Assembly (NCBI RefSeq): GCF_018678075.1
Contig: NZ_JAHHIR010000037.1
Coordinates: forward strand, 1 to 64,000
Source of the DNA: Epibacterium ulvae
GTDB taxonomy: Bacteria; Pseudomonadota; Alphaproteobacteria; Rhodobacterales; Rhodobacteraceae
Direction: 5' to 3'
DNA: 64,000 bases
Shown: one piece after another, positions 37,029-45,627 of the stretch
Numbering within the stretch: the first letter of the stretch is position 1
Layout of the letters: the number at the start of each line of letters is the position of its first letter
Program-made: the position numbers and the translations under genes
The notes under the pieces: model-generated
The model's database searches: none
Told to the model about the DNA's origin: nothing
The model's input: the letters and a program-made list of their open reading frames with translations, nothing else

Positions 37029-37550
37029 GTGGACCTCTTTCACTTGCTGGCGGAAATGATTGATATGCGGTCATTTTCCAACCTCTGGTACTGGATTGTT
37101 CTGGCCATTGCCTGGTCGACGGCCAGTCATTGGATCCTGGGCGTGCCTTTTGATTTGGTGAACCGGGCCCGAAAACGCGGTGGTCAAGCCTATCAGGATC
37201 TGGAAACGCTAGTGCGGATCAATGTGACGCGCAAATTGCATGTCATGGATGTTGCCGGGCTTTGGGTCGTAGGGTTTGCGTGTTTCTTGCTGAGTACATT
37301 GGCGGTGCTGGGGTTTTGGTTTGGAATGGAAATCGCGCAAGCCGTCTTCCTGATTGCCTTCCCGATGAGCGGTGTCTCACTGGTCAGCCTGCGTGCGGCG
37401 TGGAAAATTCAGGCGCAAGGGTTGGTCGGTGAGGATCTGATGCGTCAGCTTAGCACCTGTAGATTTGCCACCCAGCTGATCGGAGTTGTGTCGATTTTTG
37501 TGACCTCTTTATGGGGCATGTACCAAAATATCCAAATTGGCGTCATTTAA
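37029..37550 (+). CDS. small membrane protein, family often labelled 'component of SufBCD complex'
   Basis: The 173-residue protein has about four hydrophobic segments (near 14-34, 68-90, 95-115 and 145-165). The conserved stretches are DMRSFSNLWYWIVLAIAWS and ASHWILGVPFDLVNRAR. I recall this family from Rhodobacterales genomes under the label 'component of SufBCD complex', but nothing in the sequence shows an Fe-S or Suf role. The start is GTG at 37029 with AAGGACCTGA upstream; an ATG 24 bases earlier lacks a ribosome site. It ends just before mfd and probably shares its transcript. Confidence 0.7.
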   Translation: MDLFHLLAEMIDMRSFSNLWYWIVLAIAWSTASHWILGVPFDLVNRARKRGGQAYQDLETLVRINVTRKLHVMDVAGLWVVGFACFLLSTLAVLGFWFGMEIAQAVFLIAFPMSGVSLVSLRAAWKIQAQGLVGEDLMRQLSTCRFATQLIGVVSIFVTSLWGMYQNIQIGVI

Positions 37551-37566
37551 GACAGGGACTTCAGCG

Positions 37567-40500
37567 ATGGCCGTAAAACAGGTCAAAATGGGCGGCGTTC
37601 CCGAAGGGTTTGATGCGCGCCAGATTTTGAAGGAACTGGAGACCTCCGGCAAACCGGTGGTGCATGTCGCCCGCGATGACAAGCGGATGGAGGCGACGCG
37701 CGCCGCATTGGCGTTTTTTGCGCCGCACATCCCGGTGTTTGTCTTCCCTGGCTGGGACTGTTTGCCCTATGACCGTGTCTCGCCCAATCCGGATGTCTCT
37801 GCCGCGCGTATGGCGACGCTTGCGGTGTTGCTGCATCAACCGCCCAAAGAATATGTGCTACTGACCTCATTGAACGCGGCCACCCAACGCTTGCCTGCGC
37901 GTTCCGTGCTCAAAGAATCGGTGTTCTACGCCAATGTGGATCGTCGCATTGACGAAGATGCATTGCGTAAGTTTCTGGTTCGTATGGGGTTCTCCCAAAG
38001 CCCAACGGTGATGGAACCCGGTGATTACGCCATCCGCGGCGGCATTATCGACATTTTCCCGCCGGGCGAAAGCGGCCCAGTACGGCTGGATCTGTTTGGC
38101 GATGTGTTGGAAAGCGCCCGCCGGTTTGACCCTGTGTCACAGCGGACCACCGAAAAACTGAATACGGTGGAATTGGCGCCCGTCTCCGAAGTCATCTTGG
38201 ATGAGGCGGCGATAACCCGGTTCCGCCAGAACTACCGGATCGAATTTGGCGCCGCTGGCAGTGATGATCCGCTGTACGAGGCGGTGAGTGCCGGGCGCAA
38301 ACATCAGGGTATGGAGCATTGGCTACCCTTCTTCCATGAAGAGCTGGAAACCCTGTTTGACTATGTGCCGGGCGCGACGGTGACGTTGGATGACCAAGTC
38401 ACCCCAGTGCGCTTGGCGCGGTGGGATACGATTGCGGACCAATATGAGACCCGCAAGATCGCGATGGCCCAAAAGGGACGCTTGGATTCCGTCTATAAAC
38501 CCACGCCGCCTAGCTTGTTGTATTTGGATGACGCCGCCTGGGAACACACAGTGGCCGCGCATCGCGTGATCCAATTCCACCCGCTGGCACAGGCCACAGG
38601 CCCCGGTGTGGTGGACGCTGGCGCGCGTATTGGTCGAAACTTTGCGCCCGAGCGGCAACAGGAAAGCATAAGCCTTTTTGGGGCTTTAGCGGATCATATT
38701 AAATCACGTCTTGCAGAAGGGCCGGTCTTGATCGCCTCCTACTCAGAAGGGGCGCGGGAACGTTTAACCGGCCTGATCGAAGACGAAGGACTTGCCGAAG
38801 CGATCCCTGTAACCGACGGCACGCGGATCGGAAAGTCGGGCCTGCATCTGGCGGTGTGGGCGTTGGAGCATGGGTTCGAGACGCCCGAAATGACGGTGAT
38901 CTCAGAACAGGATGTTCTGGGCGATCGCCTGATCCGCGCGCCCAAGAAACGGCGCAAGGCCGAAAACTTCCTGACTGAGACACAGTCGCTGACACCGGGC
39001 AATCTGGTGGTGCATGTGGATCATGGGATCGGCCGCTACATGGGGCTGGAAGTGGTGACCGCCGCCGGAGCCGCCCATGAATGTCTGCTGTTGGAATATG
39101 CAGAATCCTCAAAACTTTATCTGCCGGTAGAAAACATCGAATTGTTGAGCCGATACGGTCACGACGAAGGTCTTCTGGACCGTCTGGGCGGCGGCGCGTG
39201 GCAGGCCAAAAAGGCCAAGCTGAAAGAGCGCATTCGTGAGATGGCGGATCGTCTGATCCGGATCGCGGCCGAACGTGCCTTGCGCAAGGCGCCGAAAATG
39301 GATCCACCACCGCATGCGTGGGAGGAGTTCTCAGCCCGGTTCCCTTATCAGGAAACCGACGACCAGCTGCGGGCAATTTCCGATGTCATGGAGGATTTGC
39401 AATCTGGTGCGCCGATGGACCGTCTGGTTTGCGGTGACGTTGGGTTTGGCAAGACCGAGGTTGCGATGCGCGCAGCCTTTGTCGCAGCTATGTCTGGCCT
39501 GCAGGTGGCTGTAGTGGCACCCACCACCTTGTTGGCCCGTCAACACGCCGCCAGTTTTGCCGAACGTTTCCGTGGATTTCCGTTGGAAGTCAGACAGTTG
39601 TCGCGCTTTGTTTCTGCAAAAGAAGCGAGTAGAACACGCGAAGGTTTAAGCCGCGGCATCATTGATATTGTTGTTGGCACCCACGCGTTGTTGGCCAAAA
39701 GCATTCGTTTCGAGAACTTGGGCCTGTTGATTATCGACGAAGAACAGCATTTCGGCGTGGCCCACAAGGAACGGTTAAAACAGCTGCGCAGTGATATTCA
39801 CGTGCTCACCCTGACCGCGACCCCGATCCCGCGGACGCTGCAATTGAGCCTTACCGGGGTGCGGGACCTGTCGATCATTGGCACGCCACCCGTCGACCGT
39901 CTGGCGATCCGCACGTATGTCAGTGAATTTGACGCGGTCACCATTCGCGAAGCCTTGCTGCGAGAACATTACCGTGGCGGGCAAAGTTTTTACGTGGTGC
40001 CGCGGATCTCGGACTTGCCGGAAATTGAGGCCTTCTTGAAGGAACAACTGCCGGAATTGAACTATGTCGTCGCGCATGGACAGCTCGCCGCCGGTGAGTT
40101 GGACGAGCGGATGAATGCGTTTTATGACGGCAAATTCAACGTCTTATTGGCGACAACTATTGTGGAATCGGGCCTCGATATTCCAACCGCCAACACAATG
40201 ATCGTGCACCGCGCCGATATGTTTGGTCTGGCGCAGCTGTATCAAATTCGTGGCCGCGTGGGTCGTTCCAAAACCCGCGCCTATGCCTATATGACAACCA
40301 AGCCCCGTCAGCGTCTGACCGAAACGGCCGAGAAACGACTGCGTGTTCTGGGCTCGCTCGATACGCTTGGGGCGGGCTTTACCTTGGCCTCGCAAGACCT
40401 TGATATTCGGGGTGCTGGCAATCTGTTAGGTGAAGAACAGTCCGGCCAGATGCGCGACGTGGGCTACGAGCTTTATCAGTCGATGCTGGAAGAAGCGATT

Positions 40501-41019
40501 GCCAAGATCAAATCGGGTGAAGCTGAAGGTCTGACTGAGCAGGACGACCAATGGGCACCGCAGATTAACCTCGGCGTGCCGGTTCTTATCCCACAGGATT
40601 ATGTGCCAGATCTGGATGTACGTTTGGGTCTGTACCGGCGTTTGTCCTCGCTTTCGAAAAAGGTAGAGTTGGAAGGTTTTGCCGCCGAACTGATCGACCG
40701 GTTCGGAAAATTACCGAAAGAGGTCAATACGTTGATGCTCGTTGTTCGCATCAAGGCGATGTGCAAGCGGGCGGGCATTGCTAAGCTTGATGGTGGTCCC
40801 AAAGGCGCGACCATCCAGTTCCACAACGACAAATTCGCCTCTCCGCAGGGATTGGTTGAATTTATCCAAGGGCAAAATGGTCTGGCCAAGGTCAAGGACA
40901 ACAAGATCGTTGTCCGTCGTGATTGGCGCTCTGATGCGGATAAGATCAAAGGCGCCTTTGCAATTGCGCGGGACCTGGCCGAAAAAGTTGTGGCTGAGAA
41001 GAAGAAAGCCAAGGCGTAA
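37567..41019 (+). CDS. mfd: transcription-repair coupling factor Mfd
   Basis: Mfd removes RNA polymerase stalled at DNA lesions and recruits UvrA. The 1150-residue protein shows the UvrB-homology N-terminal region (VFVFPGWDCLPYDRVSPNPD), the RNA polymerase interaction domain (NLVVHVDHGIGRYMGL) and a RecG-like translocase. The translocase carries Walker A GDVGFGKTEVAMRAAF, the DEEQ box IIDEEQHFGV, TLTATPIPRTLQLSL and QIRGRVGRS. A C-terminal TRCF domain ends it. The ATG at 37567 is preferred to a TTG at 37537 that overlaps the upstream gene. The length is full. Confidence 0.98.
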   Translation: MAVKQVKMGGVPEGFDARQILKELETSGKPVVHVARDDKRMEATRAALAFFAPHIPVFVFPGWDCLPYDRVSPNPDVSAARMATLAVLLHQPPKEYVLLTSLNAATQRLPARSVLKESVFYANVDRRIDEDALRKFLVRMGFSQSPTVMEPGDYAIRGGIIDIFPPGESGPVRLDLFGDVLESARRFDPVSQRTTEKLNTVELAPVSEVILDEAAITRFRQNYRIEFGAAGSDDPLYEAVSAGRKHQGMEHWLPFFHEELETLFDYVPGATVTLDDQVTPVRLARWDTIADQYETRKIAMAQKGRLDSVYKPTPPSLLYLDDAAWEHTVAAHRVIQFHPLAQATGPGVVDAGARIGRNFAPERQQESISLFGALADHIKSRLAEGPVLIASYSEGARERLTGLIEDEGLAEAIPVTDGTRIGKSGLHLAVWALEHGFETPEMTVISEQDVLGDRLIRAPKKRRKAENFLTETQSLTPGNLVVHVDHGIGRYMGLEVVTAAGAAHECLLLEYAESSKLYLPVENIELLSRYGHDEGLLDRLGGGAWQAKKAKLKERIREMADRLIRIAAERALRKAPKMDPPPHAWEEFSARFPYQETDDQLRAISDVMEDLQSGAPMDRLVCGDVGFGKTEVAMRAAFVAAMSGLQVAVVAPTTLLARQHAASFAERFRGFPLEVRQLSRFVSAKEASRTREGLSRGIIDIVVGTHALLAKSIRFENLGLLIIDEEQHFGVAHKERLKQLRSDIHVLTLTATPIPRTLQLSLTGVRDLSIIGTPPVDRLAIRTYVSEFDAVTIREALLREHYRGGQSFYVVPRISDLPEIEAFLKEQLPELNYVVAHGQLAAGELDERMNAFYDGKFNVLLATTIVESGLDIPTANTMIVHRADMFGLAQLYQIRGRVGRSKTRAYAYMTTKPRQRLTETAEKRLRVLGSLDTLGAGFTLASQDLDIRGAGNLLGEEQSGQMRDVGYELYQSMLEEAIAKIKSGEAEGLTEQDDQWAPQINLGVPVLIPQDYVPDLDVRLGLYRRLSSLSKKVELEGFAAELIDRFGKLPKEVNTLMLVVRIKAMCKRAGIAKLDGGPKGATIQFHNDKFASPQGLVEFIQGQNGLAKVKDNKIVVRRDWRSDADKIKGAFAIARDLAEKVVAEKKKAKA

Positions 41020-41028
41020 GCGGCGGTT

Positions 41029-42273
41029 TTACTCCGCCGCCGTCGCCTGAGTCTCGCGTTGTGTCAACGAGCGCATAATCAAGGCGGCGATGCAGGCCAT
41101 CATGAACACCCCGGTCGCCATAGGCCGCAGGGTTCCGTCAAACATCTGGCCGACCGGCGTGGCGAAGAGCACACCCAAAACCGTTGAAATTGCAGCAATA
41201 ACCGATGCGGCGAGGCCCGCAATATGCCCAACGGGTTCCATCGCCATCGCATTGAGGTTGCCCATGGCTGCGGCGATCATCAAGAAGATGGAACATTGCC
41301 AAATCACGAAGAATGCAAAGGGGATCTGATCCGAAGGGAGCGATAGACTGAGTGCCAGCATAACAAAGCTGAACGCGCATTGACCCCAAAGACCAAAGAC
41401 CACAATTGCGCGCATCCCAAAACGCGGCACCAGCTTGGCGTTCAAAATACTGCCCAGCCCGGACACAAGCGCGACCAGGGCGAACCAATAGGGGAAAGTC
41501 GCGGCGCGATCGAAAATCTCACCATAGATCTGCTGGATCGAGGTGAGCATGGAGAACAACATCCCCATGGCCAAGGCTTGGATCAAGATGGATGTGCGCG
41601 CAACCGGATGAGTGAACAGCTCTTTTGTCGCCGCGAGCAGGGATGAGATCCGCAACGGGCGACGGTGTTCTGCGGCATGGGTTTCGGGCAAGCGCAGGCT
41701 CACCCAGATCGCAACGACTAACGCGAATACGATGAAGACCGCGAAAATTGTACGCCACCCGGACACCGTTAAAATGGCGGCACCCAGGGCGGGGGCGACG
41801 GCCGGCACCAGTGTAAAGATCATGATCGCATAGGACATCAGCTGCGCCATCTCGCGACCTTTGTACAAGTCACGTACGGCTGCCAGGCTGACGATACGCG
41901 GGCCAGCAGCGCAAATCCCCATGATAAATCGTGAGAAAAGAAGCACTTCGAGTGTGCTGCTCATCACGGCCATAAACGAGGCTCCGGCATAGAGCAGTGC
42001 GCCCGCGATGATCACCGGCCGCCGCCCAATCGCGTCCGAGATTGGGCCTGCAAAAAACAGCCCGATTCCCATGCCAAACAAGAAAACCGTCAGAACCAAT
42101 TGCGCTTTGTTGGCATCATCCGGCGACAACTCAGCAGCGATGTTCGGCAGTGCGGGCAGCATGGCATCGATGGAGAGCGCGATGATCGCAAACATAAACG
42201 CAATCATCGCCGTCAATTCGGTTTTACCGAGGCGGCGGGTGGTGTTCTGGGGCACTGGAATATCGCTCATCAA
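41029..42273 (-). CDS. multidrug efflux MFS transporter, Bcr/CflA family
   Basis: The 414-residue protein has about 12 transmembrane helices and belongs to the drug:proton antiporter-1 group. Motif A reads GPISDAIGRRPVIIAGALLY between helices 2 and 3, and the N-terminal PALPNIAAELSPDDANKAQL pattern is typical of Bcr/CflA. Family members export bicyclomycin, florfenicol, sulfonamides or dipeptides; the substrate here is unknown. The gene converges on mfd with a 9-base gap, and the shared end forms a GCGGCGG / CCGCCGC hairpin at 41020-41040. Confidence 0.88.
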   Translation of the reverse strand: MMSDIPVPQNTTRRLGKTELTAMIAFMFAIIALSIDAMLPALPNIAAELSPDDANKAQLVLTVFLFGMGIGLFFAGPISDAIGRRPVIIAGALLYAGASFMAVMSSTLEVLLFSRFIMGICAAGPRIVSLAAVRDLYKGREMAQLMSYAIMIFTLVPAVAPALGAAILTVSGWRTIFAVFIVFALVVAIWVSLRLPETHAAEHRRPLRISSLLAATKELFTHPVARTSILIQALAMGMLFSMLTSIQQIYGEIFDRAATFPYWFALVALVSGLGSILNAKLVPRFGMRAIVVFGLWGQCAFSFVMLALSLSLPSDQIPFAFFVIWQCSIFLMIAAAMGNLNAMAMEPVGHIAGLAASVIAAISTVLGVLFATPVGQMFDGTLRPMATGVFMMACIAALIMRSLTQRETQATAAE

Positions 42274-42404
42274 GCTTTGGCGAGAGGCATTTTGCCTCGC
42301 GCGCCGAAAATGTAGAACATGTTAAGCAGTTTGGCCAGAGCCGGCTGTCAGTTTCCTGACCAAAATTGAGCGTCAGGCGGGCATTTGCCGATGCGCCAAC
42401 GCGG

Positions 42405-43061
42405 CTATTCCTCAGGCGCGTCTGCCAATTGGCTCTGAATATCCGCAATCACCTGCTTCCACAGCTCAGGCGGCTGTGCGCCGGGAACGGCATGTTGGTT
42501 GGCAATGATAAAGGTCGGAACGGAACTGACACCCATTTTGCGCGAGTGTCCATCACGTTGACGAATGTCGTCCAAGTCATTGTCAGAATTCAAAAGATTT
42601 CGAATAACGTCTGCTTCTAGACCTGCCGACGTCGCAACGTCGACCAATACGTCCTCGGACCCAATGTCTTTGCCATCCACAAAATAGGCTTGAAACAAGG
42701 CATCGACCACTTGCGTCTGTTTCTGCTCAACACCTGCCCAATGGATCAGGCGATGTGCGTTCACCGTGTTTGGAGTGCGCGCGATCTTATCCAGGTTGAT
42801 AATCAGACCAGCATTTTCGGCGTGTTCCACGACGGGTGCATAGGCGCGAACGGCTCCGTCTTTGCCGCCAAATTTCCCCTCAAGATAGGCGCGCCGGTCT
42901 ACGCCATCCACCGGCATTTCTGGGTTCAGCTGAAACGGATGCCATTCAATCACAAACGGGTGGTCTCCAAGTTCCGCCAGGGCTTTGTCCAGGTTGGCTT
43001 TGCCGATGTAACACCATGGGCAAATCGGATCCGACAGAATGTCCAGTTTTACAGTTTCCAT
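42405..43061 (-). CDS. DsbA-family oxidoreductase, FrnE-like
   Basis: The 218-residue cytosolic protein has a thioredoxin fold with a helical insertion. The redox motif is CPWC (C14-C17 in LSDPICPWCYIGK), and GVSSVPTFII supplies the cis-proline loop. The region EWHPFQLNPEMP is characteristic of FrnE/2-hydroxychromene-2-carboxylate isomerase-like members. In Deinococcus FrnE acts as a disulfide isomerase. No signal peptide is present. The gene is divergent from the cupin regulator across 252 bases. Confidence 0.88.
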   Translation of the reverse strand: METVKLDILSDPICPWCYIGKANLDKALAELGDHPFVIEWHPFQLNPEMPVDGVDRRAYLEGKFGGKDGAVRAYAPVVEHAENAGLIINLDKIARTPNTVNAHRLIHWAGVEQKQTQVVDALFQAYFVDGKDIGSEDVLVDVATSAGLEADVIRNLLNSDNDLDDIRQRDGHSRKMGVSSVPTFIIANQHAVPGAQPPELWKQVIADIQSQLADAPEE

Positions 43062-43169
43062 AGTGGTTTATCCTTCAAAGCTCACCCAATAGGCACGTCA
43101 TTGCAACCTGCCATTTGGATTTCGGAACTGCGCATAGGTGCGCGCGTATATCTTGGGCTGTTTGTAATC

Positions 43170-43188
43170 TGCCAAACTTGCCTTGGCA
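43170..43188. promoter_or_regulatory. possible operator dyad upstream of the cupin regulator
   Basis: TGCCAA and TTGGCA (43170-43175, 43183-43188) form an inverted repeat in the 252-base divergent region between the FrnE-like and XRE-cupin genes. No other structure was recognised there. That the XRE protein binds it is inference. Confidence 0.3.
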
Positions 43189-43313
43189 AACTGAGAAAGG
43201 GCTTCAGGTTCAAGATCAGGTGATCGTAAATCCAATGCGAAGGCCCTGAAGAATAAGTTCAACCCGTGCCAGGACACATTGCAAGCCCCATCCACGCGGC
43301 TTATAGATGATCC

Positions 43314-43937
43314 ATGACAGATAAAGACCCCAAATCCCTCATCTCGATCGCGCGTGAAAGCGGTAATACATCCGAGCCAGAGCCGCTGGATCTGGGTGCG
43401 CGGGTGCGTGAATTGCGCAAGGCGCGGGATTGGACGTTGGAGCATGCGGCAAACCAGGCCGGATTGGCGCGATCCACACTGTCAAAGATCGAAAACGGCC
43501 AGATGTCTCCGACCTATGAGGCGTTGAAAAAGCTGGCCGAAGGATTGGAAATTTCCATTCCGCAGCTGTTTACCCAGCCGAAACGCGAACAGGTCAATGG
43601 CCGGTTTACCGTGACCAAGATGGGTCAGGGCGCGGCCCATGCGACCGCGACCTATGAACATGAGCTGTTGGCGGATGGGTTGTCCCGCAAGCAAATGCTA
43701 CCGTATCGGGCGCGGGTACGGGCGCGGAATATGGACGAATTTGACGGCTGGGTGCGCCACGACGGCGAAGAGTTCCTGTATGTGCTGACCGGCGTAATCA
43801 AGCTTTACACCGAATTCTATGAACCCATCGAAATGCGTCGTGGCGACAGTGCCTATTACGATGCGACGATGGGGCATAACGTGGTGTCGGTCAGTGATGA
43901 GGACGCCACCATCCTTTGGGTGACGTCTTTGGCGTAA
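43314..43937 (+). CDS. XRE-family transcriptional regulator with C-terminal cupin domain
   Basis: The 207-residue regulator has an N-terminal Cro/CI helix-turn-helix (about 24-78: VRELRKARDWTLEHAANQAG, LARSTLSKIENGQMSPT) and a C-terminal cupin_2 sensor domain (about 130-200: HDGEEFLYVLTGVIKLYTEF, GDSAYYDATMGHNVVS). This layout is common for regulators of amino-acid, polyamine or osmolyte genes, in which the cupin binds a small ligand. The target could be the divergent FrnE-like gene or its own promoter. Convergent with the aquaporin gene. Confidence 0.9.
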   Translation: MTDKDPKSLISIARESGNTSEPEPLDLGARVRELRKARDWTLEHAANQAGLARSTLSKIENGQMSPTYEALKKLAEGLEISIPQLFTQPKREQVNGRFTVTKMGQGAAHATATYEHELLADGLSRKQMLPYRARVRARNMDEFDGWVRHDGEEFLYVLTGVIKLYTEFYEPIEMRRGDSAYYDATMGHNVVSVSDEDATILWVTSLA

Positions 43938-43952
43938 GGCACTGATTTACTG

Positions 43953-44609
43953 TTACTCTTCGGCGAAGAGGATGCGCAGGATTACATGTGCGAAGCCAAC
44001 GGCAACAAGCTGCACAACAATGAACATCGCGATATGGCCGGGGTAAATTCCAGCAAAAGTGTCTGAGAAGCCGCGCGCAATTGTGACCGCCGGGTTCGCA
44101 AAGCTGGTCGATGACGTGTACCAGTATGCGCCTGTGATATAGAGCGCGACGAGGGTTGGGATCGCCTCCGGCTTGCTGCGCAGACCGCCAAAAATCACGA
44201 ACAACAGACCAAAGGTTGCAACGATTTCCGAGAACCACTGTGACACGCCAGTGCGGTGCATCGTGGTTGAGGTCTGCGGGATAGATTGGTCAAACATCCA
44301 GTGGCAGGCCCAAACGCCTAGGATGCCGCCGACAATCTGAACAATCACATAGGCCGGCACGTCTTTCCATGCGTGGTCACCGCGCAAAGCAAAGGCCAGC
44401 GTGACCGCTGGATTGAAGTGAGCGCCAGAGATTGGGCCAAGCGTGGTGATAATTGCATAAAGCATGCAGCCGGTTGCAATCGCATTGGCCAACAGGGCCA
44501 GCGCAACATTTCCCTGCGCCAACGTCTCGGCCATAATGCCAGAGCCGATAACGCTGATCAGAAGAAATGCCGTCCCGAGCCCTTCTGCGAGCAGTTTTTG
44601 AGCGGTCAT
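43953..44609 (-). CDS. aqpS: MIP-family aquaglyceroporin, AqpS-like
   Basis: The 218-residue channel has six transmembrane helices and both NPA half-helix motifs: SGAHFNPAVTLAF (N66) and SFANPAVTIARG (N172). It lies 76 bases after an ArsR-ArsC fusion gene on the same strand. In Sinorhizobium meliloti an aquaglyceroporin AqpS in the ars operon passes out the arsenite made by ArsC, and the same job is inferred here. The conserved NPAR-type arginine is present after the second NPA. Without the neighbour it would be called a generic aquaporin. Confidence 0.85.
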   Translation of the reverse strand: MTAQKLLAEGLGTAFLLISVIGSGIMAETLAQGNVALALLANAIATGCMLYAIITTLGPISGAHFNPAVTLAFALRGDHAWKDVPAYVIVQIVGGILGVWACHWMFDQSIPQTSTTMHRTGVSQWFSEIVATFGLLFVIFGGLRSKPEAIPTLVALYITGAYWYTSSTSFANPAVTIARGFSDTFAGIYPGHIAMFIVVQLVAVGFAHVILRILFAEE

Positions 44610-44685
44610 GATCTGGCTCCGTCGCGCAAGGGTTCGACTGATATGAAAGTCATGGGCGACGCGATGTGAAAACTCATAATATTCA

Positions 44686-45537
44686 TTAGCCTACGGTTCC
44701 TCGTAAAGGCGATGATTGGGGCGGTGTTAGGTGACCAAGCTCATCAATGCGATGTTGCAAGGATTGTCGGTCCAGACGTTCAAATGGCAGCCAGGTCAGC
44801 GCCTGGATCCGCTGTTTCAAAACCTCGAAAGTAGCGCGCATGGCGGTTTTGGCGCTGCTGGGATCCGCATCTGGGTTGGCGACGCCCCAATGGGCGTGCA
44901 ACGGCTGCCCGGGCAGCTGCGGTGGCTCTTCGTTTGCGGCTTGGTTGCAGACAGTGATGACCAAATCCATTTGCGGCGCATCGGCGCGCAGAAAGGGGGC
45001 CAACCCTTTGGGAGATAGTTTTGACACATCATACCCGCGCGCCACGAGGGTTGAGAGTGCTTCCTCATGGGCGTATCCCTTGGGGGCGATCCCAGCTGAA
45101 TACGCGCGAAACCGCCCGTCGCCTTCACCGTTCAGCAGGGCTTCGGCCAAAATGGAACGCGCGGAATTTCCGGTGCAAATGAACAGGACGTTTAGCGGCC
45201 GCTCGGCTGTTGGCATCGGCAGCGGCGCGGATTGGGTCACGTTGCAAATGTCAGGCCGGTTCTGACAACAGTCGGAAATCAACGTGTCAAACATGCCTTT
45301 CAACCCGTCGAGCTTGGCCTGATAGCACAGTGAAGTGCCAATGCGACGCTGATCAATCAGCCCGGCGCTCCGCAGGATGGACAGATAGGTGGAGGTGGTA
45401 TTGGCTTTGAATCCCAAAACCCCGGCAATTTCACCAGCAGGGACAGCGTCTGGGTAGCGCCTGACCATGAGGCGAAACACCGATAGCCGGTTTTCGTGAG
45501 CGAGGGCTGAAAGCTTATCGATTACACTTGTTTCCAT
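44686..45537 (-). CDS. arsR-arsC: ArsR repressor - ArsC arsenate reductase fusion
   Basis: The 283-residue protein joins an ArsR/SmtB winged helix (about 1-100) to a low-molecular-weight-phosphatase-type arsenate reductase (about 115-255). The ArsR half ends with cysteines C90, C91 and C98 (SDCCQNRPDIC), a likely arsenite sensor like the C-terminal Cys cluster of Acidithiobacillus ArsR. The ArsC half has the P-loop CTGNSARS (C121) and a second cysteine C197 in VITVCNQA, but the usual third cysteine about 7-8 residues later is replaced by EEPPQ. An ArsR that carries its own reductase and controls an aqpS gene is a complete minimal circuit. Confidence 0.9.
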   Translation of the reverse strand: METSVIDKLSALAHENRLSVFRLMVRRYPDAVPAGEIAGVLGFKANTTSTYLSILRSAGLIDQRRIGTSLCYQAKLDGLKGMFDTLISDCCQNRPDICNVTQSAPLPMPTAERPLNVLFICTGNSARSILAEALLNGEGDGRFRAYSAGIAPKGYAHEEALSTLVARGYDVSKLSPKGLAPFLRADAPQMDLVITVCNQAANEEPPQLPGQPLHAHWGVANPDADPSSAKTAMRATFEVLKQRIQALTWLPFERLDRQSLQHRIDELGHLTPPQSSPLRGTVG

Positions 45538-45550
45538 ATTTCTAGAAATA
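45537..45550. promoter_or_regulatory. probable ArsR operator, 14-base perfect palindrome at the arsR-arsC start
   Basis: TATTTCTAGAAATA is perfectly symmetrical and its first base is the A of the ArsR-ArsC start codon. No Shine-Dalgarno sequence lies upstream of that ATG. The position suits autorepression; that ArsR binds here is inference. Confidence 0.45.
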
Positions 45551-45577
45551 AAGAAGCTAACTGATAAAGCAAGAAAA

Positions 45578-45605
45578 AACCGCGCTATTTCCCAAAAGCG
45601 CGGTT
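45578..45605 (-). terminator. terminator after the YejA-like gene
   Basis: AACCGCGCT / AGCGCGGTT pairs around a 10-base loop, and on the minus strand it is followed by six T residues. It separates the binding-protein gene from the arsR-arsC promoter. Confidence 0.85.
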
Positions 45606-45627
45606 TGTTATGGTGTCGGTGTCGGTG

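Noticed and set aside
41020-41040. GCGGCGG/CCGCCGC hairpin between mfd and the MFS gene as a terminator
   Set aside because: Perfect 7-base pairing, but it has no T-run on either strand and partly codes for the MFS C-terminus; kept only as a note in that entry.
43098-43445. 115-codon minus-strand frame upstream of the FrnE-like gene
   Set aside because: It overlaps the start of the XRE-cupin gene, has no ribosome site and no recognisable domain, so the region is treated as a divergent promoter.
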